A stretch of DNA of 64,000 nt, from contig NZ_FOBB01000005.1 of the NCBI RefSeq assembly GCF_900109685.1, positions 186,001-250,000 on the forward strand, given 5' to 3'. Under the pieces are notes generated by a model. That model saw only the letters and a list, made by a program, of their open reading frames with translations. It did no database searches and was not told the DNA's origin. Position 1 is the stretch's first letter. Each line of letters opens with the position of its first letter. The position numbers were made by a program, and so were the translations under genes. The stretch is from Chitinophaga rupis (GTDB lineage: Bacteria; Bacteroidota; Bacteroidia; Chitinophagales; Chitinophagaceae). Of the stretch, positions 50,694-59,463 are shown in pieces.

Positions 50694-53600
50694 TTAACGC
50701 ATCAACTTAATCTCATAATCCTCTAACCCGTAATCATAAAGATCATATTCATTCCCCGGTGGCTGTGTTTTTATATTGTACCATTTACCGGGATCCACTA
50801 AACCCGGCGCCGGCTTGTTATAAAAAGGTCCTAAAACATTTTTCAGGCTGCCGATCACTGTTACTTCAATCTTATTATTTCCTTTTTTTACAAATTCCCC
50901 GATAGCGAGGGTATTGGGTTCAGCAGTAATGATGCCGGCAAATACGCCGTTGACCTTTACCGCCGCCACAGTGCCTCTCCATTTACCCAAGGTTACTGTA
51001 TAGGAGGCCGGGGCAGCTGCTGTAAATGTTTTCGTATAGGTGATACCCTGGCCATATAAAGGCAATCCCTGCTTGTTCCAGTAACCGGGCTGCAAGGGTT
51101 GCGGCTTAACAATGTTCCAGCCCTGTGCTGCTGTTGCCAGGTTAAAATCTCCTAAAATATACACCGGCTCAATTTCGGCATAAATACGCATGGGGGAAAC
51201 GGTTACGGCCAGCTCATTATCCCCGGTTCTTACGTAGCTGCCAATACGGTACACCCCAAATGAGCGGTCCAGCCACCATTGCCCGGGTTCGTTCTTAATG
51301 GCAGTGCCATTAATTTTTACATCATGCCAAAGCCCGGGTTGTTCTATCACTGCTTTAAAATCCCGGACATCAACCCCCGTCTCCACATTAAAATGATAAA
51401 CAGCCGTGTAGCCGGTGCCGGTAGCAAAAGTGTCGCGCTTAACAATAGCGTCTTTAAACTGGGTACGGTTATTCCAGGGATTGCCCACGCCATCCGTAAC
51501 ACCATTATGTTTGAACGCAGTATTGGAAGCCTGGCCTACATGTATATGGGTATAGTTGGAATCCGGCTGATGTAAATGAAGATCGCAAAAATCAATGGTC
51601 AGGGTATTGTATGCCGGCCTGCTCACTTTTATTGGGAAAGCGTTTACGGTGGTCCGTTGTGCTGGCGGCGCTGCGGTCTTATACCCTGGTGATTTTTTAT
51701 CAGCAATAAACAGCACCTGGCTACCGGCAGGCGGAATATTAAAATCGAATTGTACTTCCTGCTCATGCTGCGAATAGCTAATACGGGAGATGCTTCCGGT
51801 ATGCAGATCCATCTGTACTACATCCTGGCCCCGCATGCTGATGGTACCTGAAGATGCGCCGGTCATGCTGGCATTGGTTAACAGTAATAGCTCGCCATTG
51901 GCCAGCTTACGGCGCTGGTGATAAATGTTACCGCCAATGCTATCGCCTTTTATGCCTGCAATACTGAAACCTTCATTATGGAGCAGCCGCCGCAAGGCGT
52001 CCCGGCTTACGTTATGAGGCTGGCCGATGCCGGAAAGCTCACTGCTCTCAGCGCCATCTACTAAGCGCAATTGTTCAAAACAGATCACCTTTCCTCCGGC
52101 TGCCATATAGGCTTGCAGTAAACGGAAGGTAGCGCTGTTTATATTTTCCATGCCCGGCGGTATCACTACCACCTTGTAGGCCCGCTGGCCTACTACAAAG
52201 CTGTTGCCATCAATACGGCCATGATCTTTGATCACATTCTCAGAACCCAGATCATATTCCAGCTGCGATCTTTGCATCAGGGTCACAAAATCATTAAAGC
52301 TTTTGGTGATCCCGAAGAAACGTTTGTGCTCAGCGCGCCTGGCATAATATATCCAGGCCGAAGTGGTAGGTTCAATTACCAGGATATTGTTATACTGCTG
52401 CCCCCGGGATAACAGGTAAGACAGTCGGCTGAAGTAATAATTCATGAAACGGTAATAGGGCCACCAGGGCTCATGATAAGAGAAGCTGGGCGGATAATCG
52501 TATTTACGTGCACCCGTTAAGGTCATGAACGATAAATGCTGGTTCAAAAAATTAACCCCTAATACAAACTCCCAGTCGGCCAGGCGTTTCATATCCTTAA
52601 AAGTAAGCTCCCAACCACCGCCGCCGTACGTTTCAGACAGGGTACGTGTTTTCCCCAGCTGGTTGGCCACACTGCCCAGCTCCCGTACAGCGCGTATATT
52701 GCCAAACTGCACAGGTTTATCTTCATTGAATTGGTTAAAGAGCATATCAATACCCGGCATCTGATGCCAGGCATACATAGCCATATTATCCGGCCCATGG
52801 TAAGGGCTTGGCCAGCCATGTTCCCAGTAATGCCCGGTCCAGGTAAGCTGATGATCGCTCATGTAGGCAGATACCGGTTTAGACCATCGCTCCACAAATA
52901 ATTCCAGCAATACCTGGTAATAATTATGGCGTACCCGTTTCCAGTCGCCTGTTTCTGTAAACAGGGATGGCAGCTGTAACCTGAGATCGTAGCCCCAATC
53001 CTTATAAAACCGGTCAAACAGGTCAGGCGTCCAGCGTACGCTGTTGCTCCCTTCATTGATGATGGTGGGTTCGTCAGAAAAAACACCTTTGATCGCTTTG
53101 CCAAATTCCCTGCCCATTACTTTTTCATAACTTTTGTAGGTAACATCAATAAACTTATCCGTAACGCCTTTGGCCATCAGGTCTACGTAAGACACGCCTA
53201 TAGGGCCTGCAACCGAACCCCGGTTTGATCTTTGATAATTTACCTTTCTGAATAGCCGGTAATGCCCGGCCTTGCCTGCTTCATCGGGTAAATGAGCGGT
53301 AACATCCTTATAAGATCCATTTTCTTCTTTAAGACATATAAAGAATGCAGAAGCATCAGCAGGCAATTGGCTGGCTTCTTCCATAAATAACATTTGCCCC
53401 TGGTTATAGGCCTCCGGCATTTGCTCGCCTACTAATCCGCCGGCAAAACCCGTAGGGTAGGAGTTTTCATCATAGATCCAGATATTCAGCCCCAGCTTTT
53501 TCCCTTGCTGCACTGCGTATTCAAACAGATCGAACCACTCTTTTGATAAGTATTCCGTAATTAACCCGGGGCGCGCATGAATGATCACACCACCAAAATC

Positions 53601-53810
53601 ATTTTTGCGGTAATCATTCAGCATGGAATCAATATTGCTTTTGCTGACCTTTGTATTCCATACCCAGAATGGCACGGTTCCATAATCCCGGCCCGGACTT
53701 TTAAACCTGGCGGCCACCTCTTCAAAACGTTCTGATGGCTGCTGTGCCTTTACACAGGTAGCAACAAATACCGCAGCGATCGTGAAAGCATGGAATAAGA
53801 ATTTTTGCAT
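50694..53810 (-). CDS. Secreted GH106-like glycosidase (alpha-L-rhamnosidase type)
   Basis: This 1038-residue protein has a signal peptide (about 1-22). The N-terminal TIM-barrel start PFWVWNTKVSKSNIDSMLND, then GGVIIHARPGLITEYLS and IYDENSYPTGFAGG, is characteristic of GH106. A long beta-rich tail includes a galactose-binding-like segment. Family members release L-rhamnose; other sugars remain possible. It is the last gene of the GH20-containing SusC/D locus. Confidence 0.83.
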   Translation of the reverse strand: MQKFLFHAFTIAAVFVATCVKAQQPSERFEEVAARFKSPGRDYGTVPFWVWNTKVSKSNIDSMLNDYRKNDFGGVIIHARPGLITEYLSKEWFDLFEYAVQQGKKLGLNIWIYDENSYPTGFAGGLVGEQMPEAYNQGQMLFMEEASQLPADASAFFICLKEENGSYKDVTAHLPDEAGKAGHYRLFRKVNYQRSNRGSVAGPIGVSYVDLMAKGVTDKFIDVTYKSYEKVMGREFGKAIKGVFSDEPTIINEGSNSVRWTPDLFDRFYKDWGYDLRLQLPSLFTETGDWKRVRHNYYQVLLELFVERWSKPVSAYMSDHQLTWTGHYWEHGWPSPYHGPDNMAMYAWHQMPGIDMLFNQFNEDKPVQFGNIRAVRELGSVANQLGKTRTLSETYGGGGWELTFKDMKRLADWEFVLGVNFLNQHLSFMTLTGARKYDYPPSFSYHEPWWPYYRFMNYYFSRLSYLLSRGQQYNNILVIEPTTSAWIYYARRAEHKRFFGITKSFNDFVTLMQRSQLEYDLGSENVIKDHGRIDGNSFVVGQRAYKVVVIPPGMENINSATFRLLQAYMAAGGKVICFEQLRLVDGAESSELSGIGQPHNVSRDALRRLLHNEGFSIAGIKGDSIGGNIYHQRRKLANGELLLLTNASMTGASSGTISMRGQDVVQMDLHTGSISRISYSQHEQEVQFDFNIPPAGSQVLFIADKKSPGYKTAAPPAQRTTVNAFPIKVSRPAYNTLTIDFCDLHLHQPDSNYTHIHVGQASNTAFKHNGVTDGVGNPWNNRTQFKDAIVKRDTFATGTGYTAVYHFNVETGVDVRDFKAVIEQPGLWHDVKINGTAIKNEPGQWWLDRSFGVYRIGSYVRTGDNELAVTVSPMRIYAEIEPVYILGDFNLATAAQGWNIVKPQPLQPGYWNKQGLPLYGQGITYTKTFTAAAPASYTVTLGKWRGTVAAVKVNGVFAGIITAEPNTLAIGEFVKKGNNKIEVTVIGSLKNVLGPFYNKPAPGLVDPGKWYNIKTQPPGNEYDLYDYGLEDYEIKLMR

Positions 53811-53815
53811 GGCTA

Positions 53816-55708
53816 CTATTTAGTTTTATTATCCAGTACAGTGCGCGTAATAATACTTCTGTGGCCCGCAGGCGTAATAACAATGGTTTTGAGGATAATA
53901 GTCTTCCCCCTGGGAATGGTAATGGTTACAGGTTCCGTGTATTCGTGATCGTAGTCTCCTGGCGGCCGGTTGTTCAGCGTGTAAAAGATCCGCGCTCCCG
54001 GCACAGGCGGCACTGCCTCAAACCTGAAAGTATTGGTTACGATGGTTGTATCCGCATAATTAAGCACCGCAGGCACACGATAGTTCATACCCGCTTTATC
54101 AAAGCGCTCCAGGTGTGCTGGCAATGCAGTACCGGCAAAGCGTTGATAATCTTTATCAGCCTGGGCGCTCCATCCTGTTTCCGCAAGTGCCAGCATGCGG
54201 GGCAGCAGCATGTATTGCAATTTGGATACATTGGGGATGTTCTCTGTCCATATGCAGCCTTCCACACCCATAATGTGTGTACGCGCTGCTGCGGATAATG
54301 CAGAATATTCCGGATTATACTGGTAGGCTTTCCATACCGGGGCATTACCGCCATGGCTGGATGGTTCCTGGTCGGAGGTACTTTGCGCATAATCAAAATA
54401 CAAGCCGTTATTACCGGGCGCCAGTACAATGTTCAGCCCTTTTTTAATTTGCTCAAGGGCATCTTTTTCACCAAAGCGGTTCATGATCGTGATGCTGTCT
54501 TTTGCATTGCCGGCTGCTACCTCATCCCAGGCGATCAGCTTTTTGTGTTTGGATTGAATGATCTTATTTACTCTTGAAATGAAATAGCTTTGCAGCTCAT
54601 GGGTATTATTTAGGTGATGTTCCTTCATGAACCGCTGCACACTGGTATCTTTCTCCCAAAAGCCTTTGTAACATTCATCGCCGCCAATATGAATGTAAGG
54701 GTATGGGAATAAGGCAGCTACCTCTCCCAATACTTTATCAAGGAACTGGTACACCCGCTCGTCAGTGGGGGTCAGCGAATTATCTTCATACATTTCAAAG
54801 CCACCTGTGGGGAACCATTTGGCAAAGGGGCTGCCCGGGTTAACTTTAGTATTAGCATTGTGCGTAACACATAGCTCAGGATAAGCTGCTATGGCGGCCA
54901 TGGAATGCCCGGGTACATCTATTTCGGGGAGTATTTCAATATGCCTTTCAGCAGCATAGCGGATAATTTCCTTCACTTGTTCCTGGGTGTAAAAACCGCC
55001 ATCAATGGCCCGTTCACCAGGTTGCGGCGGGAGGGTAGTGCCGCTAAACTCAAGGCGTGGCACCCGCCATGCGCCTGTTTGCGTTAGTTCCGGGTAGCTT
55101 TTTATCTCCAGCCGCCAACCCTGGTCATCTGTAAGGTGCCAGTGAAAACGGTTCAGCTTATAGTAAGCCATCAGGTTAAGCAGGTCTTTGATCTGCTGCA
55201 CGGTAAAGAAATGCCGGGAAACATCCAGCATAAGGCCGCGGTAGCCAAAACGGGGCGCATCTTCTATGCTAAGGCAGGGTATGGCAGCTGTTCCGTTTGT
55301 TGGTGCAGGAATTAGCTGCAGTAAGGTTTGCATGCCATAGAACAGGCCCGCATTGCTACCCGTAAGTGTAATACGGTTAGGCGTTACTGTTAGCCGGTAA
55401 CCCTCTGCAGGTAATTGTTCTGAACCGCTTGTAGTAATAAGCAGCTCTGGCCGCTGGCCCGCTGTGTCTGTTATCACCCTGTTTTTGAATTGCCAGCTGC
55501 TGAATAAGTAGTCTGTGAAATACGCAACAACATTTTTTTCCTGGACGGCTGTCCGGATCAGGGTATTGGAATCGAAAACAAAATGGCCGGTATCAATTTT
55601 TACGGAATGGGGCATGGGGATCAGTGCCGGTGTATGCTGCTGCGCAGTACTGCTTCCGGCGCTCATGCCCAGCAGGGCCAGGCAACAGGTATATATTCTA
55701 AAGTACAT
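53816..55708 (-). CDS. Secreted GH20 beta-N-acetylhexosaminidase
   Basis: This 630-residue protein has a signal peptide, an N-terminal GH20b domain (about 28-150), and a catalytic barrel with FHWHLTDDQGWRLEIK and the Asp344-Glu345 pair in IHIGGDECYKG. The Glu is the general acid and Asp orients the substrate acetamido group. A C-terminal domain of about 90 residues follows. It shares its first base with the stop of the preceding gene (TAATG), so translation is coupled. It removes terminal GlcNAc or GalNAc. Confidence 0.95.
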   Translation of the reverse strand: MYFRIYTCCLALLGMSAGSSTAQQHTPALIPMPHSVKIDTGHFVFDSNTLIRTAVQEKNVVAYFTDYLFSSWQFKNRVITDTAGQRPELLITTSGSEQLPAEGYRLTVTPNRITLTGSNAGLFYGMQTLLQLIPAPTNGTAAIPCLSIEDAPRFGYRGLMLDVSRHFFTVQQIKDLLNLMAYYKLNRFHWHLTDDQGWRLEIKSYPELTQTGAWRVPRLEFSGTTLPPQPGERAIDGGFYTQEQVKEIIRYAAERHIEILPEIDVPGHSMAAIAAYPELCVTHNANTKVNPGSPFAKWFPTGGFEMYEDNSLTPTDERVYQFLDKVLGEVAALFPYPYIHIGGDECYKGFWEKDTSVQRFMKEHHLNNTHELQSYFISRVNKIIQSKHKKLIAWDEVAAGNAKDSITIMNRFGEKDALEQIKKGLNIVLAPGNNGLYFDYAQSTSDQEPSSHGGNAPVWKAYQYNPEYSALSAAARTHIMGVEGCIWTENIPNVSKLQYMLLPRMLALAETGWSAQADKDYQRFAGTALPAHLERFDKAGMNYRVPAVLNYADTTIVTNTFRFEAVPPVPGARIFYTLNNRPPGDYDHEYTEPVTITIPRGKTIILKTIVITPAGHRSIITRTVLDNKTK

Positions 55709-56760
55709 TACTGATAATTGTCGTAAACTATTTTTACTTTATAAAAACAAGCGCCATTTACTATTCTCGATCCCTGCCATTGCCCGCCGGATGTATAGAA
55801 ATCAACCGTGCTGGATGACCAGTCGTTGAGCGTGCAGCTGATTGCAGGGCGCGGATTTTTATTGGTGTCAGGCCGCACCAGTACAAGCTGTCCGCTGGGC
55901 TGGTTCCCGATACCTTTTACAAAGGTTAGATTGTTGGTAGGGGAGGTGGAGAAGGTTTTTGTAGTTTTATTGAACACATATTCTCCGCCGTTGGTAGTTA
56001 TCCATAGCAGGTTGGTATTGCCATAATATGCACTTATTTCATGGCCCCACGCAGTTGGCAGGCTAACCCGGTACTGTTTTAATTCGGTTAACTCCGGCAA
56101 GGCATCGCTGCCGCCAACTGCCAGGGCAGTGAGGATGTGCGTATTGTTGGATAAGTCCTGGCCGGTAACCCATAATCCATTAATGACCGGGTCCCATAAC
56201 ACGGCGTGCGCCGCGCCCAGTGAAAACTCCGCATAGGTGCTGTTATCAGCTCCCTGTGAGGAAGCATATACCCTCACCCAATTGCCGTCAGAAGCTGCCA
56301 GGGCAATATTATCATTGGGCAGCAGCTCTGCCGAATGCAGGTTGCCGCTGATCAGTTTTGACCATACGCGCTGCCCGGATGGATAAGCAATGACCGCCGC
56401 CATTCCGTTGTCGCTGATGGCTGCATAGCTGGCATCCTGCCAGATCTGCATTTTCCGCACTTTGAAATCGGTGCCTCCGCCAAAGCTCTTAATTTCATTG
56501 GCGCTAAAGCCCAGCGTAGTGGTCGGGGACCATCTCCATTTTTTTGCCTCCGCGGTATTCCAGTCTGTGATCATGGGATCATAGATCTCCAGCTGCTTGC
56601 TGGCATCATTGGTTAAAGCCAGCTGAAACCCGGGATAAGCCTGTACTACAGGCGGATTATCTATAGGACCGGGAGCCAATGGGGCCCCCGGTTTTTTGCT
56701 GCAGGCCATTTGAAAAATAATCAATGAAAAGGCAGCGCCTATCAGCACTATTCTTTGCAT
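55708..56760 (-). CDS. DUF6528-like lipoprotein, copy 2
   Basis: The start is the ATG of MQRIVLIGAAFSLIIFQMAC (lipobox MAC); a longer TTG frame overlaps the neighbour. The 350-residue protein repeats the pattern IYDPMITDWN, KWRWSPTTTLGFS, LLPNDNIALAASDGNWVRVY and HAVLWDPVINGLWVTGQ, consistent with a beta-propeller. It is homologous to the preceding gene. The family label is from memory. Function unknown; position in the SusC/D locus suggests surface glycan binding. Confidence 0.75.
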   Translation of the reverse strand: MQRIVLIGAAFSLIIFQMACSKKPGAPLAPGPIDNPPVVQAYPGFQLALTNDASKQLEIYDPMITDWNTAEAKKWRWSPTTTLGFSANEIKSFGGGTDFKVRKMQIWQDASYAAISDNGMAAVIAYPSGQRVWSKLISGNLHSAELLPNDNIALAASDGNWVRVYASSQGADNSTYAEFSLGAAHAVLWDPVINGLWVTGQDLSNNTHILTALAVGGSDALPELTELKQYRVSLPTAWGHEISAYYGNTNLLWITTNGGEYVFNKTTKTFSTSPTNNLTFVKGIGNQPSGQLVLVRPDTNKNPRPAISCTLNDWSSSTVDFYTSGGQWQGSRIVNGACFYKVKIVYDNYQ

Positions 56761-56770
56761 AGGATATGTA

Positions 56771-57871
56771 TCAATAATAGTTAGGATCAAATGTTTTTCC
56801 TTTATAAATAGCGGCCCCGCTCACGGTACGTGAGCCCGTAGCAGCACCGGTAGTAGCGTTATAAAAATTAACAACAGATGTACACCATGAGTTGAGGGTG
56901 CAGCCTGAGCTGGGCCGTGTTTCCACAAGGGTGTTCTGCCCCGGTTGGCTGCTGATGGCTTTTACAAAGTTTCCAAATGCCGCTGTGGGTATGGAATCGA
57001 AAGTACCGGTGGAGATATGGAAAGTATAAACCCCGCCATTGGTGCTAAGCAACAGCTGGTCCGGGTTATTTACATCGGCACTAAGATCGTGCCCCCAGGG
57101 ACTTGGCAAAGAATCATAAGTAGTATCTAAATGCAGCTTCGGGTTTGTGATGCTGCCGCCGGATCCAGGAGTATTATAAGTGTATTTTCTCAGCTGATTT
57201 CCCAGCGCCCAAAGTACCTGGTGCGTTTGATCCCAAAGCACTGCATGCACGGAGGTGAAACCGTATTGCGTGTACACGCCATGATTGGGTGAGGGCTGTG
57301 ACGATGAATATACACGGATATATCCCTGCGGCCATGTTTTGCCGGCGCTGGCTACCACACAGTTGCCGTCCGGTAATATTTCCATAGCATGCAGGCTGGT
57401 GGTATCATTAAAACCCATTACCCACAGCTTTTGCCCCTGCAGGCCCGTACCGGTATAACGTGCAATAGTGGCCAGCCGGTAGGAGGTGGCGGTGATCACC
57501 TGCGCGGTATTTGCAAATACAGTATTGTTCCGCACCTTGATGTCTGTAGGCACATCCCAGAGTGATATTTCACTGGAGCTAATGTACGACAGGGCAGTGG
57601 TAGGCATCCAGCTCCATTTGGGCGTGGTCCAGGAAGCATCTGCAGGGTCATAGACTTCAATTTTTTTGGTGGCCTGATTGGTGATAGCTACCCAGCAACA
57701 GGTTCCGGCCAGCTCTGTTTTGGGCGCCCTTTCAGGCGTTTCGTTCTTTAATTGTACCTCATCTGTTTTCCGGGTACAGGAAGCTACCAGTACAACCAGC
57801 ACAATAACACTCAAATTAGCACAGGTAGACCGTAGGCAGGAAATACCTGCCAGATTCTTGATCTGTTTCAT
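56771..57871 (-). CDS. DUF6528-like lipoprotein, copy 1
   Basis: This 366-residue protein has a lipoprotein signal (VLVVLVASC). Shared blocks with copy 2: VYDPADASWTTPKWSW, EILPDGNCVVASAGKTW, GYIRVYSSS and HAVLWDQTHQVLWALGN. Both keep a WGHxxSA motif near residue 260 (WGHDLSAD, WGHEISAY). The tandem copies probably arose by duplication. They lie between SusD and GH20, so they are likely surface glycan-binding proteins (SGBP role), by inference. Confidence 0.77.
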   Translation of the reverse strand: MKQIKNLAGISCLRSTCANLSVIVLVVLVASCTRKTDEVQLKNETPERAPKTELAGTCCWVAITNQATKKIEVYDPADASWTTPKWSWMPTTALSYISSSEISLWDVPTDIKVRNNTVFANTAQVITATSYRLATIARYTGTGLQGQKLWVMGFNDTTSLHAMEILPDGNCVVASAGKTWPQGYIRVYSSSQPSPNHGVYTQYGFTSVHAVLWDQTHQVLWALGNQLRKYTYNTPGSGGSITNPKLHLDTTYDSLPSPWGHDLSADVNNPDQLLLSTNGGVYTFHISTGTFDSIPTAAFGNFVKAISSQPGQNTLVETRPSSGCTLNSWCTSVVNFYNATTGAATGSRTVSGAAIYKGKTFDPNYY

Positions 57872-57900
57872 TATTATGGGTTTTGGTTAAATGGCTTTGT

Positions 57901-59451
57901 TTAATATCCGGGATTTGGTGTGAGTTTATCATTCAGCAATATTTCCGCATTGGGTATGGGAAACAGCAGGCGGTCCTGGGTAACATTATAGCTGCCCGGT
58001 TGCAGGTAACTATACTGCGCCTTTTGTTTAACGCCAAAAGCAGTCATTACTGTGATGGCATTGCCGGTGCGTACCAGGTCCAGCCAGCGCTTATTTTCAA
58101 AGGCCAGCTCTACCCGTCTTTCCTTTAAAAGAATGGTCTGTAATGTTGCCTGGTCTGTAGTGCTGATATTGTGGGTTGCATCACCAAAGGCGCGTGCTCT
58201 TACAGCATTCAGATAAGGTAATGCTTCACCGGATTTTCCCTGTTGATTCAGGCTTTCAGCCAGCAGCAGTAAAACTTCTGAATAGCGGTAAACCGGCCAG
58301 TTATCATTTGTTTGGCCGCCGATGGTATGTGTATGAAGGAACTTTTTAGGAAAGGGCCGGCCCACCTTGCCTGCAGGCGCAGTATAGTTTACAGATGATA
58401 CAACCGCAGTTGCTGTAAAATCATCTGTGGCATTAAAGGTGCCCTCTGCTATAGCAATAGATGCATCGAGGCGCTGATCGCCTGTTTCATAAGCATTGAT
58501 CAGGTCCTGTGTAGGCGTGTTAAAACCACCTACGGTTGTAACGTTGTTAAAGTTTACACCTGTTACCACCGTGGTGTTGGTCATACGCGGTATGAAATTG
58601 TAAATAGAAGCATCGGTATTGGCCTGTGGCACGGCCAGCCCGGTGTTGAACTGGATCTCAAATACAGATTCCTTGCCGTTTTTGTTGTTCAGCTGAAATG
58701 CGTCGCCATAGTTTGGGAACAGCGTGTAGCCCATTGCAGTTACCTGTTTTAAGGCGCTTTCAGCAAGGTCATACTTTTTCAGGGTAAGGTATACATCGCC
58801 CAGCAGGGTAAGCGCCGCACCTTTTGTAGCACGCCCGGTTTGCGGAAAAGCCGGCGCATCCAGCATAGCTGCAGCATCAGTAGCATCGGCAATGATCAGG
58901 TCATATACTTCCTGCACGGTAGAGCGCGGGATATAGGTTTCTTCACGGGTAAGCGGCGCATGCTTATAGATGGGCAGCCCGCCATAGAAACGCACCAGGT
59001 CAAAGTATGTCAGGGCGCGGATAAACTTTACCTGGCCTAAAATAGCATTGCGGCTGGCATCCGGTAACTGAATATCATCGATATGATCTATGATCAGGTT
59101 CACGGCTGATATTGCGCTAAAGCCGGCATTCCATTTGGGAGGTGTCTGGTTATTATATTTATCATCCAGGAAATCAGCAACTGCATAACGGTTTACGGTG
59201 GCTACTGCCTGGTCAGATGATTTATAGTCATAGTGCGTGTTATCTGAGCGCATTTCGCCCATGATCCAGGCGCTTCTGTTATTATAAAGCCCACGCAGCT
59301 GGCTATAGGCGCCGTTCACTGCCAGGTCAAAATCGTTCTGGGTTTTGAAGTAGGCGCCCACCGTTCCATAGTTCGGATTGTTTTCAGTAAGGAACTTTTT
59401 ACACGATGCCAAACTTAATACCGCTAATATTAAAAAGGAGATCTTTTTCAT
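57901..59451 (-). CDS. SusD/RagB-type outer-membrane glycan-binding lipoprotein
   Basis: This 516-residue protein has a lipobox (LSLASC, Cys17). It has TPR-like SusD blocks: NDFDLAVNGAYSQLRGLYN, QVKFIRALTYFDLVRFYGGL and RYSEVLLLLAESLNQQGKSG, with FENKRWLDLVRTG and LLFPIPNAEI near the end. It follows SusC by 12 bp and acts as its lid. Confidence 0.95.
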   Translation of the reverse strand: MKKISFLILAVLSLASCKKFLTENNPNYGTVGAYFKTQNDFDLAVNGAYSQLRGLYNNRSAWIMGEMRSDNTHYDYKSSDQAVATVNRYAVADFLDDKYNNQTPPKWNAGFSAISAVNLIIDHIDDIQLPDASRNAILGQVKFIRALTYFDLVRFYGGLPIYKHAPLTREETYIPRSTVQEVYDLIIADATDAAAMLDAPAFPQTGRATKGAALTLLGDVYLTLKKYDLAESALKQVTAMGYTLFPNYGDAFQLNNKNGKESVFEIQFNTGLAVPQANTDASIYNFIPRMTNTTVVTGVNFNNVTTVGGFNTPTQDLINAYETGDQRLDASIAIAEGTFNATDDFTATAVVSSVNYTAPAGKVGRPFPKKFLHTHTIGGQTNDNWPVYRYSEVLLLLAESLNQQGKSGEALPYLNAVRARAFGDATHNISTTDQATLQTILLKERRVELAFENKRWLDLVRTGNAITVMTAFGVKQKAQYSYLQPGSYNVTQDRLLFPIPNAEILLNDKLTPNPGY

Positions 59452-59463
59452 TTTTACTGATTT

